A DNA stretch of 64,000 nucleotides from Alloalcanivorax xiamenensis (GTDB taxonomy: Bacteria > Pseudomonadota > Gammaproteobacteria > Pseudomonadales > Alcanivoracaceae): contig NZ_AQPF01000009.1 in NCBI RefSeq assembly GCF_009846745.1, positions 70,686 to 134,685 of the forward strand, in the 5' to 3' direction. A model generated the notes under the pieces. That model did no database searches. It saw nothing but the letters and a program-made list of their open reading frames with translations, and was not told where the DNA came from. Position numbers and translations under genes: made by a program. Positions 8,886 to 17,707 of this stretch are shown here, one piece after another; within the stretch, counting starts at the first letter, position 1, and the number at the start of each line of letters is the position of its first letter.

Positions 8886-9730
8886 ACAACGACCAGCCTC
8901 TGAAGGGCGCCTTATTGCTGATTCTGGGTGAAGGGTTGCTGGCGATCATGGCGGCCCTGATCAAGCATCTCTCCGACACGCTTTCCACAGAACTGATTGT
9001 CTTCGCGCGCAACTTCGTCGGGTTGCTGGTACTGATGCCGGTGTTGATGATCAGTGGCGGCATTCGCGACCTGGGTACTCGCCATCTCGGCCTGCATTTC
9101 ATTCGTGGTTTCACCGGCGTCGCCGCCATGTTCTGTTTCTTTTACGCCATCGGGCATATCACTCTGGCGGAGGCGGTTCTGGTCAAGATGACGGTGCCAT
9201 TCTTTCTGCCATTGGTGGCCTGGGCCTGGCTGGGCGATCGGGTATCGCTGCGGACCTGGATGGCTATCGCGCTGGGCTTTGTCGGCGTCGCGGTGATTCT
9301 GCGTGCCGACCAGGGCCAGGTGGATCCGGTGATGTGGGTGGCGCTCGGCGGCGCCGCCATCATGAGCGTGGCAAAGGTCAGTATCCGGCGCATGGCGGTA
9401 AGCGAGCCGGCACACCGGGTGGTGTTCTATTTCTCGCTGTTCGCCACCCTGCTCTCCGCTTTGCTGTTACCCAGCGTCGAGCAATGGCCCAACGGCGTGG
9501 AAATGCTCTGGATGCTGGGGATCGCCCTGTTCGCCATCGCCGGCCAGTTCGCCATGACCACCGCCTATCAGGTGGCCCGTCCCGGCCAGGTCGGCGTTTA
9601 CAACTACTCCGCGGTGGTGTGGGCGGCGATTCTCGGCTGGTTGTTCTGGGGCGAGGCACTGGCGCTGAGCACCTATCTGGGGACCTTGCTGATTATCGGT
9701 GCCGGCATCTGGAACCTGAAATCACGCTGA
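8882..9730 (+). CDS. EamA/DMT-superfamily transporter
   Basis: Integral membrane protein of 282 aa with about ten hydrophobic helices arranged as two EamA repeats (roughly residues 9-140 and 152-281); RhaT/YdcZ-like drug/metabolite transporter superfamily. Substrate cannot be told from sequence. The GTG at 8882 overlaps the rimO stop as GTGA, giving translational coupling and deciding the start over the open frame further upstream. Confidence 0.85.
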   Translation: MNNDQPLKGALLLILGEGLLAIMAALIKHLSDTLSTELIVFARNFVGLLVLMPVLMISGGIRDLGTRHLGLHFIRGFTGVAAMFCFFYAIGHITLAEAVLVKMTVPFFLPLVAWAWLGDRVSLRTWMAIALGFVGVAVILRADQGQVDPVMWVALGGAAIMSVAKVSIRRMAVSEPAHRVVFYFSLFATLLSALLLPSVEQWPNGVEMLWMLGIALFAIAGQFAMTTAYQVARPGQVGVYNYSAVVWAAILGWLFWGEALALSTYLGTLLIIGAGIWNLKSR

Positions 9731-9762
9731 TCGCGCCATATTGACCTCTCCGGCGGTGCCAT

Positions 9763-9793
9763 CCACCACGTCGATCCTCTACGGTGGCTTTTT
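9763..9793 (+). terminator. Possible terminator after the EamA transporter gene
   Basis: CCACC and GGTGG pair across a 15-nt loop and are followed by CTTTTT. The stem is short, so this is tentative, but position and T-run fit. Confidence 0.4.
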
Positions 9794-9827
9794 CACGAGG
9801 AAAGAATAACAACCGGAGGGAACAAGG

Positions 9828-10796
9828 ATGACATGGCGTCGTGTGGGGCTGATTCTGGCGGTAGCCGTTCTGGGTGCCGCGCTGCTTGGCGGGTGTGAAG
9901 ACACCCGGCGCTGGGCCTACCATCAGGGCATTGCATTCGAACAATGGCGAGCGGGCCTCGAAAGCCTGCGAGTCTCCAGCGACAGCGGCCTCGACTGGCA
10001 TTTGCTGCGCTCCAAAGATGGCGCGGAGGTGCCGGCGGTGCTGCTGATCCACGGTTTTGGCGCCGATGCGCGCAACTGGGTCCGTTTCGCCAATCAGCTG
10101 GAAGGCGAGTATCGTTTTATCATTCCCGATCTGCCCGGCCACGGCGCCACCCTGCCCCTGACCACGTCAATGGAGTACGGCATTGACAAGCAGGCCACCC
10201 GGCTGTTCGAACTGCTTGATCACTTGGGCGTCGAGCGCTTTCATGTGGCGGGCAATTCGATGGGGGGCGCCATCGCCATTGAAATGGCCCGGCGCCACCC
10301 GGACCGGCTGATCTCACTGGGGTTGGTGGACGCCGCCGGGGTTACCCTGCAAACACAGGAATTCCGCGATGTGCTGGCGCAATCACCGGGCAATCCTCTG
10401 ATTCCCCGGCGGGCCAAGGACTTCCATACCACACTGGACTGGGCCGCCGAACGCTCGGTGGGCATGCCCGACTTCGCCATCACCCTGATGGGCGAGGAGA
10501 AAGCCGCCAATGCGGAAGTGGCGGAGAAAGTCTGGGCGGATATCAATTCGGATCCGGCGATGCGGTTGGGGCAAACCGGGGTGCTGGCTTCCATCAATAC
10601 TCCCACGCTGGTCCTGTGGGGACGTGAAGACCGACTTCTTGGGGTCGACAACGTCGAGGTCTTCACCCAGACCCTGCCAAATGCCCGGGCGGTGATCCTT
10701 GATGGCGTGGGTCACGTGCCGATGGCGGAAGCGGCCGGACAAAGCGCCGATGCCTTTCGGGTTTTCTGGAACCGGATCCCGGCCCGTCCGCGCTGA
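9828..10796 (+). CDS. Alpha/beta-hydrolase lipoprotein
   Basis: Alpha/beta-hydrolase fold enzyme of 322 aa exported as a lipoprotein. The N-terminus is a signal peptide with lipobox LLGGC (Cys at about 23). Catalytic residues are visible: the oxyanion HGFGADARNW segment near residue 75, nucleophile Ser in GNSMGG near 139, acid Asp in LWGREDRLLG near 266, and His in DGVGHVPMAE near 296. Likely an esterase, lipase or related hydrolase acting in the periplasm or at the outer membrane; substrate unknown. GGAGGGAACAAGG precedes the ATG. Confidence 0.85.
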   Translation: MTWRRVGLILAVAVLGAALLGGCEDTRRWAYHQGIAFEQWRAGLESLRVSSDSGLDWHLLRSKDGAEVPAVLLIHGFGADARNWVRFANQLEGEYRFIIPDLPGHGATLPLTTSMEYGIDKQATRLFELLDHLGVERFHVAGNSMGGAIAIEMARRHPDRLISLGLVDAAGVTLQTQEFRDVLAQSPGNPLIPRRAKDFHTTLDWAAERSVGMPDFAITLMGEEKAANAEVAEKVWADINSDPAMRLGQTGVLASINTPTLVLWGREDRLLGVDNVEVFTQTLPNARAVILDGVGHVPMAEAAGQSADAFRVFWNRIPARPR

Positions 10797-10880
10797 TCAT
10801 CCCGGTCTTGAAACAGACCAGTCTTGAACAACATCGCCGGCGCCCGTAAGGTCTTTCCTTTTTCCAGGCGCCGGCCAGCC

Positions 10881-11546
10881 ATGACCCAATCCGACAATCC
10901 CATTCCCAAAATCCGACGGGGCGAAGCCCATACCATTCATACCCGTGGCATTACCCTGCTGCGTTCCGGCCACCGCGAGGTGCGCCGCTTGAAACGTGCC
11001 AATCACGTGCCCTCGATCCACGGCAACAAAGTGTGGAACTCCAGCTTCCTGATCATGGATCAGTTGACCCGCGACCGCCGGGCGCTGTCCCTGGGAGCGG
11101 ATATCCATTTGATGGACATCGGCTGTGGCTGGGGCCCGCTGTCGATATTCGCCGCCAAGCGTCTTGGTTGCCGGGTGACCGCGGTGGACGCGGACGAGGA
11201 TGTCTTTCCCTATCTGGAACTGCATGCCGCCATCAACAAAACCTCGGTGACGACCCTGCAAAAACGCTTCGAGAATCTGACCAAAGCGCTGCTCGCCGAT
11301 GTCGATGTCATTACCGGTGCCGACATCTGCTTCTGGGACGAGCTCACGCCAGTGCTGTTCAATCTGATACGCCGTGCGCTGAATCAGAAGGTGCGGCGGA
11401 TCATTATCGCCGACCCCGGACGCTCCCCGTTCTATGCCCTGGCGGAACGATGTGAAGAAAAATTCGACGCCCGGCTGGTGGAACGGCGCACCCAGACCCC
11501 TCGTGAGCTCAGTGCCGATCTTTTGATCATCGACGGCCCGCGCTGA
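10881..11546 (+). CDS. SAM-dependent methyltransferase, class I
   Basis: Predicted methyltransferase of 221 aa. The SAM-binding motif I is MDIGCGWGPLSIFAAKRLG near residue 75, followed by VTAVDADEDVFPYLELH (motif II) and DVDVITGADICFWDEL (motif IV). The layout resembles small protein- or metabolite-methyltransferases of the Nnt1 type, but the acceptor is unknown. The frame opens at a TTG at 10824; the ATG at 10881 is preferred because the preceding residues are not conserved-looking. It stands between the lipoprotein hydrolase and lon on the same strand. Confidence 0.75.
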   Translation: MTQSDNPIPKIRRGEAHTIHTRGITLLRSGHREVRRLKRANHVPSIHGNKVWNSSFLIMDQLTRDRRALSLGADIHLMDIGCGWGPLSIFAAKRLGCRVTAVDADEDVFPYLELHAAINKTSVTTLQKRFENLTKALLADVDVITGADICFWDELTPVLFNLIRRALNQKVRRIIIADPGRSPFYALAERCEEKFDARLVERRTQTPRELSADLLIIDGPR

Positions 11547-11596
11547 ATCCGGCTATTGAAAACCGGTTCGGAGACTCCATTCAGATGACTGGTCGT

Positions 11597-11631
11597 GCGT
11601 CGCCTTCTTGTCGTAATGTCAACGGCGACGC
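11597..11631 (+). other. Hairpin upstream of lon
   Basis: Perfect 8-bp inverted repeat GCGTCGCC/GGCGACGC around a 19-nt loop, 25 bp before the lon ATG. It could terminate the methyltransferase transcript or sit in the lon leader; there is no clean T-run. Confidence 0.4.
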
Positions 11632-11656
11632 TTCCCGTTTATGACGAGTGGATATC

Positions 11657-14035
11657 ATGAACCAAGACGAGCAGGAAACCACCATCGAACAGCCCACCCC
11701 TCAGGGGGCCCTGGCCTTGCCGGATCATCATTTGCCACAACGGGTCTATCTGATACCAGTGCGTCATCGCCCGTTCATGCCCGGGTTGGTGCAGCCGATT
11801 CTTCTGAATCAGGAGCTGTGGCAGACCACCCTGGAGCGGGTTAGCCAGACCCCGCACCATGCCCTGGGCCTGATCTATGTGGGCGACCGTAACCCGGATG
11901 AGGTCTCGGTGGAGGATTTCCCGGAATACGGCTGTCTGGTGAAAATCCATGCCGTCAATCAGGAAGACGATCATCTGCAGGTGGTGGCCCAGGGGCTGGC
12001 GCGTTTCCGCGTTTCCGGCTACACCAATCGCAAACGCCCGTTCATGGCGGAAGTGGAATACCCTGAGCCCAAGGACGAGCTCTCCGATGCCCTGCGCGCC
12101 TATGCCATGGCGATCATCAACACCATCCGCGAGCTGCTGCCACTGAACCCGCTGTATAACGAAGGGCTCAAGCACTATCTGCAGAATTTCTCGCCGCGGG
12201 ACCCCTCTCCTCTCACCGATTTCGCTGCCGCATTGACCAGCGCGAACGGGGACGATCTTCAGGACATTCTGGAGACCGTGCCGTTGAAGCCACGCATGGA
12301 GAAAGTGCTGACACTGGTGCGCAAGGAAGTGGAAGTCGCGCGCCTGCAGAACGAGATCAGCGAGGAGGTCAACGAAAAGATCTCCCGCCATCAGCGTGAA
12401 TTTTTCCTCAAGGAACAGCTCAAGGTGATTCAGCGTGAGCTGGGTCTGGAAAAAGATGACCGCACCGCCGACGTGGACGAATTCCGCGCCCGCATGGAAT
12501 CTCTGACGCCGCCGGAGGCGGTGGCCAAGCGCTTTGAAGAGGAAGTGCGCAAACTGGGCGTGCTGGAAAGCGGCTCGCCGGAATACGCGGTGACCCGCAA
12601 CTATCTCGACTGGCTGACGTCCGTTCCCTGGGGGCGATTCTCCGAGGACAATCTGGACCTCAAGCACGCCCGCGATACCTTGAGTGCGCATCACAGTGGT
12701 CTGGACGACGTCAAGGATCGCATCGTCGAATTCCTCGCGGTGGGCGCCATGCGCGGCGAAGTCAAAGGCTCGATCCTGCTGCTGGTAGGACCTCCCGGGG
12801 TGGGCAAGACCAGTGTCGGGCGGGCCATCGCGGAAGCCCTGGATCGCCGTTTTTACCGGCTCAGCCTGGGCGGAATGCGGGACGAGGCGGAGATCAAAGG
12901 CCACCGGCGCACCTACATCGGCGCCATGCCCGGCAAGTTGATTCAGGCGCTGAAAGAGTCCGGCACCAGCAATCCTGTGATCATGCTCGACGAAATCGAC
13001 AAGCTCGGCGCTTCGTTTCAGGGCGACCCGGCCTCCGCCCTGCTGGAAGTGCTGGACCCGGAGCAGAATCAGGACTTTCTCGATCACTATCTGGACGAAC
13101 GTCTGGACCTCAGTCATTGCCTGTTTATCTGCACCGCCAATACCCTGGATTCGATCCCCGCTCCCCTGCTCGACCGCATGGAAATGATCCGCCTGAGCGG
13201 TTACATCACCGAGGAAAAGGTGGAAATCGCCAAACGCCATCTGTGGCCGCGCTCCCTGGAACGGGCCGGGGTCAAACCCGGGCAGCTCACCATCAATGCC
13301 AGCGCGTTGCGTCAGGTGGCGGAGGGCTATGCCCGTGAAGCCGGGGTGCGAAACCTGGAGAAACAGCTCAACAAGATCATTCGCAAGGCGGCGGTACGTT
13401 TGCTTTCCGGTGAGAAAAAGATCAGCGTCACCAGCAAGAACCTCGAGGAATTTCTCGGCCAGCCCTATTTCCAACGGGAGAAGACCCAGCGCGGTATCGG
13501 TGTCGTTACCGGTCTGGCCTGGACCTCCATGGGGGGCGCGACCTTATCCATCGAAGCCACCCAGGTGCATGTTCATCAACGTGGCTTCAAACAGACCGGG
13601 CAACTGGGCGATGTGATGAAGGAATCCGCTGAGATTGCGTACAGCTATGTCGCCAGCCATCTGCCGGCCTACGGTGGTGACAGCAGTTGGTTCGATCAGT
13701 CCTTTGTGCATTTGCATGTGCCGGAAGGCGCCACGCCAAAGGATGGGCCCAGTGCCGGCATTACCATGGCCACGGCCTTGATCTCACTGGCTACCGGCAA
13801 ACGATTGCCGCGCAAATTGGCGATGACCGGCGAGCTGACGTTGACCGGTCAGGTGCTAGCCGTCGGTGGCATTCGCGAGAAGATCACCGCCGCTCGCCGT
13901 GTTGGTATTCGTGAAATCATTCTGCCAAAGGCCTGCGAGCGCGATTACAAGGAACTGCCGGAGCACCTTAAAAAGGGGCTGACGGTGCACTTCGCCGAGC
14001 GCTATCAGGATGTCCATGACGCCATCTGGGGATGA
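11657..14035 (+). CDS. ATP-dependent Lon-family protease (AsrA-like LonA paralogue)
   Basis: LonA-type AAA+ serine protease of 792 aa. Order: N-terminal substrate-binding domain (about 25-230), coiled linker (about 230-300), AAA+ module with Walker A GPPGVGKTS and Walker B VIMLDEIDK, and C-terminal protease with catalytic Ser in KDGPSAGI and Lys in REKITAARR. It is not beside clpX or hupB as housekeeping lon usually is, and its N-terminus is diverged, so it resembles the second Lon of Pseudomonas (AsrA, a stress-response protease) more than canonical Lon. That is an inference from context and recall. The ATG at 11657 is taken over a GTG at 11648. The broken pseudouridine synthase gene follows within 5 bp. 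Confidence 0.9.
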   Translation: MNQDEQETTIEQPTPQGALALPDHHLPQRVYLIPVRHRPFMPGLVQPILLNQELWQTTLERVSQTPHHALGLIYVGDRNPDEVSVEDFPEYGCLVKIHAVNQEDDHLQVVAQGLARFRVSGYTNRKRPFMAEVEYPEPKDELSDALRAYAMAIINTIRELLPLNPLYNEGLKHYLQNFSPRDPSPLTDFAAALTSANGDDLQDILETVPLKPRMEKVLTLVRKEVEVARLQNEISEEVNEKISRHQREFFLKEQLKVIQRELGLEKDDRTADVDEFRARMESLTPPEAVAKRFEEEVRKLGVLESGSPEYAVTRNYLDWLTSVPWGRFSEDNLDLKHARDTLSAHHSGLDDVKDRIVEFLAVGAMRGEVKGSILLLVGPPGVGKTSVGRAIAEALDRRFYRLSLGGMRDEAEIKGHRRTYIGAMPGKLIQALKESGTSNPVIMLDEIDKLGASFQGDPASALLEVLDPEQNQDFLDHYLDERLDLSHCLFICTANTLDSIPAPLLDRMEMIRLSGYITEEKVEIAKRHLWPRSLERAGVKPGQLTINASALRQVAEGYAREAGVRNLEKQLNKIIRKAAVRLLSGEKKISVTSKNLEEFLGQPYFQREKTQRGIGVVTGLAWTSMGGATLSIEATQVHVHQRGFKQTGQLGDVMKESAEIAYSYVASHLPAYGGDSSWFDQSFVHLHVPEGATPKDGPSAGITMATALISLATGKRLPRKLAMTGELTLTGQVLAVGGIREKITAARRVGIREIILPKACERDYKELPEHLKKGLTVHFAERYQDVHDAIWG

Positions 14036-14039
14036 CCCG

Positions 14040-14703
14040 ATGCGCTTGCCGCGGGCCCGGCAGCCGGAGCACTACATCGTGCCCCGTTGCCATGAGGAGG
14101 TGGTCATCCTGCACCGGGACGATCACCTTCTGGTGGTAAACAAGCCCGCCTTCCTGCTCAGCGTGCCGGGCCGGGCGCCGGAGAACAAGGACTGCGTGAT
14201 CCGGCGTCTGGCGGTGGACTTTCCGGAAATACGGCTGGTGCACCGGCTCGATCTGGATACCTCCGGAATCATGGTGTTCGCTCTGACTCGCGAAGCGCAG
14301 AGCCAGCTCAGCCGCGCCTTCCAGCAACGCCGGGTATTCAAGGAATATCAGGCCGTGGTGGACGGCCTGGTGGAATACGGAGACGGCGCGGTGGACTTGC
14401 CGCTGATCGCCGACTGGCCCAATCGGCCGCTGCAGAAAGTCTGTTTCGAAACCGGCAAGGTGGCGCTCACCCAATGGAAAGTGCTGGAGCGGGACACCGT
14501 CCGAGGCCGCACCCGGTTACGGCTGCGGCCGGCTGCGTATTCACTGCCGGGAGCTGGGGCATCCGATTCTCGGCTGCGATCTCTACGCGCCCGAAGCGGT
14601 GCTCGCCGCCAGCGAGCGGTTGCTGCTGCATGCCCACAAGCTGGCCTTCAATCATCCTCACACCGGACTGTGGAGCGAGTTCGTTTCGCCGGTCCCCTTT
14701 TAA
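14040..14703 (+). pseudogene. RluA-family pseudouridine synthase, frameshifted by a short deletion
   Basis: RNA pseudouridine synthase of the RluA family. The first part reads well, including HLLVVNKPAFLLSVPGR and the catalytic motif LVHRLDLDTSGIMVFA. After RTRLRLRP at about 14531 the frame is lost: in the next frame the expected C-terminus resumes at 14533 (LRIHCRELGHPILGCDLYAPEA, then HAHKLAFNHPHTGLWSEFVSPVPF) and stops at 14703. The usual VTGRTHQ segment between the two parts is missing, with one base in place of 21, a net loss of 20 bp. The repeat CGGCTGCG flanks the junction. The original frame runs on into unrelated sequence to 14852. The protein is probably inactive, unless the deletion is an assembly error. 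Confidence 0.85.
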
Positions 14704-14717
14704 AAGGGGCTCCCGGA

Positions 14718-15044
14718 CTACGCCCAATCCTCACCGTAATCGTGCAACAGTTCCTGCCCTGCCTTCACCGCTTTCAGCGTCACCACGGTGAGGTCGTCAT
14801 AGTAAGCCACATTGGCCGGCCGGCCGTGATTGATGTAACGCAGCTCGCATAAAACCCGGTGCCGCTCCTCGCCATCGTCATCCAGCCACAGCACATAGGG
14901 ACCGTTGCGACGAGCGGGCTTGGTTTTCAGCACGCCGAGCACGGTGCCGGCGGGAAGACGTTGGCGGGCGAACAGCCCCTTGCCATGGATATCACTGGTC
15001 TGGACCAAAACCAGGTCGTGACGAACGTAGGGTTTCATGGGCAT
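14718..15044 (-). CDS. Small SET-domain protein
   Basis: Compact SET domain of 108 aa, the fold used by protein-lysine methyltransferases. Seen: IHGKGLFARQRLPAGTVLGV near the N-terminus, LCELRYINHGRPANVAYYDD (the RFINHSCxPN signature, with Gly replacing Ser-Cys) and the C-terminal LLHDYGEDW (ELTxDYG-like). Bacterial members are short and free-standing like this one; substrate unknown. It is transcribed divergently from the haloalkane dehalogenase gene and converges on the broken pseudouridine synthase. Confidence 0.8.
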   Translation of the reverse strand: MPMKPYVRHDLVLVQTSDIHGKGLFARQRLPAGTVLGVLKTKPARRNGPYVLWLDDDGEERHRVLCELRYINHGRPANVAYYDDLTVVTLKAVKAGQELLHDYGEDWA

Positions 15045-15106
15045 CGTGCTTGCAGTTGTTATCGTCAGCGTGGCATCTTGCCAGAAAAGCTATCAGGGCG
15101 CATGGC

Positions 15107-15991
15107 ATGGGCTTCGCGGACTGCCCCTTCCGATCCCACTATGTATCGGTGCACGGGCAACGGCTGCATTATCTGGACGAAGGCTCCGGCCCCACCTTGT
15201 TGTTCGTGCATGGCAATCCCACCAGCAGTTATCTGTGGCGGAACGTGATCAAGCTTCTGCGTCACCGTTACCGCTGCGTCGCGTTGGACCTTCCCGGTTT
15301 CGGCCGCAGCGCCAAGCCGGATCTGGATTACCGGCTATGTACGCTCCATCACTTTCTGTCCGGTTTTGTTGAGCAACTGGCGCTTGAGCCGGTGATCCTG
15401 GTGCTGCACGACTGGGGTGGTCCGCTTGGTTTCAGACTGGCGCAGCAGCAGCCGAGCCAGGTCCGTGCCCTGGTCTTCATGGAGACCTTCCCTTTCACCT
15501 TTGACTGGCAAGAGTTTCCGCTGATCGCGCGTCCGCTGTATTTCGCTTTTCGTCAGCCAGCTCTGAGCCCCTGGTTGCTGCAACGCCACAATCTGTTCGT
15601 TAACACGGTATTGCCCATGGGCACCTTGCGGCGTTTGCCTCGCAGCGTCATGAACGTTTATCGTGCCGCGTTCCCCGATCGACACAGCCGCCGGGCGATC
15701 CGTGCCCTGCCCTCCGAGTTGCCAATCGATGATCGCCAGGGGGAAACCTGGCTGGCGGTTGAGGAAATCGAAAAGCGTCTGCCGGAGATGGACCAGCCGA
15801 TGTTGCTGTTGCACTTCCGCCCGGGCGCGGTGCTGCCCGAACAACGTATCCCCTGGTTCAAACAACGGCTGAAATACCTGGATGTGGTCCATGCGGGGCC
15901 GGGGCTGCATTTCGTGCCGGAGGATAATCCGGCGGTGATCGCCGATTCTCTGGACCAATGGTTCCAGGTACGCTTGGCGAATCCGCGATGA
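15107..15991 (+). CDS. Haloalkane dehalogenase (HLD-II type)
   Basis: Alpha/beta hydrolase with every hallmark of subfamily II haloalkane dehalogenases, which hydrolyse haloalkanes to alcohol and halide. Visible: halide-stabilising Asn in HGNPTSSYLWRN, nucleophile Asp with adjacent Trp in LHDWGGPLGF, catalytic Glu in FMETFPFTFDW (matching the DhaA position after strand 6), and catalytic His in GPGLHFVPEDNP. Length from the ATG at 15107 is 294 aa, as in DhaA and LinB; an in-frame TTG at 15050 would add 19 residues. A dehalogenase of this family (DadB) is known from Alcanivorax dieselolei, consistent with the suggested host. Real substrates cannot be inferred. The UbiB-type gene follows closely. 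Confidence 0.87.
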   Translation: MGFADCPFRSHYVSVHGQRLHYLDEGSGPTLLFVHGNPTSSYLWRNVIKLLRHRYRCVALDLPGFGRSAKPDLDYRLCTLHHFLSGFVEQLALEPVILVLHDWGGPLGFRLAQQQPSQVRALVFMETFPFTFDWQEFPLIARPLYFAFRQPALSPWLLQRHNLFVNTVLPMGTLRRLPRSVMNVYRAAFPDRHSRRAIRALPSELPIDDRQGETWLAVEEIEKRLPEMDQPMLLLHFRPGAVLPEQRIPWFKQRLKYLDVVHAGPGLHFVPEDNPAVIADSLDQWFQVRLANPR

Positions 15992-16028
15992 GCGCGGTAA
16001 AGGTCTGTTCAAAGGAAGCACGGACATC

Positions 16029-17693
16029 ATGAATCTGCTGCACACCGGCCAGGATCTGCGCCGCCTCAATGAGCTGGCGGCGATTCTGCTGAAATACGGA
16101 TTTGCTGACATGCTGCGCCGGTTGGGCCTGGCGCCGATGATCGAACACGCCGGGCGTTTGTTGCGCAGCGGGCTGGATCCCCGCTTCCTGCATATGGGCA
16201 GTGCCGAGCGTCTGCGTCATGCCATGGAGGAAATGGGGCCTACCTTCGTCAAGCTCGGTCAGGTGCTGGCGACCCGGGTGGATTTGTTTTCACCGGAATG
16301 GATCGAACAGTTTGAAAGGCTGCAGGATCGAGCCCGGCCGGTATCCTTTGCCAGTCTGACCCCGGCGGTGGAGGCGGCACTGGGGCGGCCGCTGGATCAG
16401 GTGTTCGCTTCGGTGGATGAGCGTCCGCTGGGTGTGGCGTCCATCGGCCAGGTGCACGCCGCGGTGACCCGCTCCGGTGATCGGGTGGTGATCAAGGTGA
16501 GAAAGCCTGGCATCGAGGCCAAGATTCAATCCGACCTGCGGCTGCTGGATCAACTCGCCAAACTGGCCTCCGACAATTCCCAGGAGCTGCGCCGCTACCG
16601 CCCGGTGGAACTGGTGCGCGAGTTTCATCGCTCGCTCACCCGGGAGTTGGATTTCACCATTGAAGCGCGCAATGCCGAGCGCATTCGCCAGAACGTCAAG
16701 GGGCTGCGCTGGGTGATGGTTCCGAAAGTCCACACCCGTCTCAGTTCCGCCACCTTGCAGGTGCAGCAACGGCTCAACGGTACGCCGGCGCGGGATCTGG
16801 CCCGGCTTGACGCGCTCGGCGTGGATCGGCCGCTGGTGGCGAGACGTGGCGCCATGGTGGCCTGGAAAATGGCCCTGGAGGACGGTTTTTTCCACGCTGA
16901 CCCTCACCCTGGCAACGTACTGATTCTGAGCAACAACCGCATCGGCCTGCTCGACTTCGGCATGGTCGGCAAGCTGACCGATGGGCGGCGCGAACAGATC
17001 GTGCAATTGGTGCGTGCCATCATAACCCGGGAGTCGGAGCATGCTGCGGCGGTCCTGACCGGTTGGTCCGACGGCCAACCGCTCAACTTTGATCAGTTGG
17101 TGGCGGATGTGGAGGACGTGGTGTCCCGTTACTATGGTTTGCCGCTGGCGGACCTGGACCTGCCCGCCCTGCTCGGCGACATCACCGCCCTGATCCGCAA
17201 TCACGGGCTGATCCTGCCCAGCGATATCGCCTTGTTGATCAAGGCCCTGATTACCCTGGAAGGCTTTGGCCGTCTGCTGAACCCGCGTTTCGACCTGATC
17301 CGTGAGGCGGAACCCTTGATGCACCGGCTGCTGCGACAACGCTATGGGCCTAAACGGCTGGTACGCAGTCTCGGGCTGCGGGCCCTGGATGCGGTTGACC
17401 GGCTCTATGCTCCTCCCCCACCGGCGACGCTGGCTGGCGGGCGCGCTGATGGCGGTGTCGATCCGCGCCATCTGGAGCGTTTGGTGAGCCGTCTGGAGCG
17501 CGGTCAGTACCGGCAGATACAAACGCTTTTGGTCTGCGCATCGATGATTGCTGGCGCGCTGATGCTGGCCGGACGGGTGCCGCCGACAATTTGGGATCTT
17601 TCCGTGCCCGGAGTGCTGGTATTATTGGCGTGTGGACTGTGGTCCACATGGTTGCTATGGATAGCCCGCCGCCATTTGCGCGAGTGGGAATAA
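16029..17693 (+). CDS. ABC1 kinase, UbiB/AarF branch
   Basis: Second ABC1-family protein in the window, 554 aa. Motifs in order: KLGQ in GPTFVKLGQVLATR, alanine-rich loop GVASIGQVHAA, VVIKVRKPG, FFHADPHPGN and GLLDFGMVGKL. Two hydrophobic helices at the C-terminus (about 500-520 and 524-546) match the membrane anchor of E. coli UbiB (546 aa). It is not in a ubiE-ubiJ-ubiB cluster, so a role in ubiquinone synthesis is likely but not shown; it may be a UbiB paralogue. It lies between the dehalogenase and the M48 protease on the same strand. Confidence 0.85.
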   Translation: MNLLHTGQDLRRLNELAAILLKYGFADMLRRLGLAPMIEHAGRLLRSGLDPRFLHMGSAERLRHAMEEMGPTFVKLGQVLATRVDLFSPEWIEQFERLQDRARPVSFASLTPAVEAALGRPLDQVFASVDERPLGVASIGQVHAAVTRSGDRVVIKVRKPGIEAKIQSDLRLLDQLAKLASDNSQELRRYRPVELVREFHRSLTRELDFTIEARNAERIRQNVKGLRWVMVPKVHTRLSSATLQVQQRLNGTPARDLARLDALGVDRPLVARRGAMVAWKMALEDGFFHADPHPGNVLILSNNRIGLLDFGMVGKLTDGRREQIVQLVRAIITRESEHAAAVLTGWSDGQPLNFDQLVADVEDVVSRYYGLPLADLDLPALLGDITALIRNHGLILPSDIALLIKALITLEGFGRLLNPRFDLIREAEPLMHRLLRQRYGPKRLVRSLGLRALDAVDRLYAPPPPATLAGGRADGGVDPRHLERLVSRLERGQYRQIQTLLVCASMIAGALMLAGRVPPTIWDLSVPGVLVLLACGLWSTWLLWIARRHLREWE

Positions 17694-17707
17694 GGAGGAA
17701 AACATTG

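Noticed and set aside
14694..14709. 16-bp palindrome CCCCTTTTAAAAGGGG at the end of the broken pseudouridine synthase
   Set aside because: It has no loop-forming spacer and no T-run after it on either strand, so it is not called as a terminator; may be chance or a protein site.
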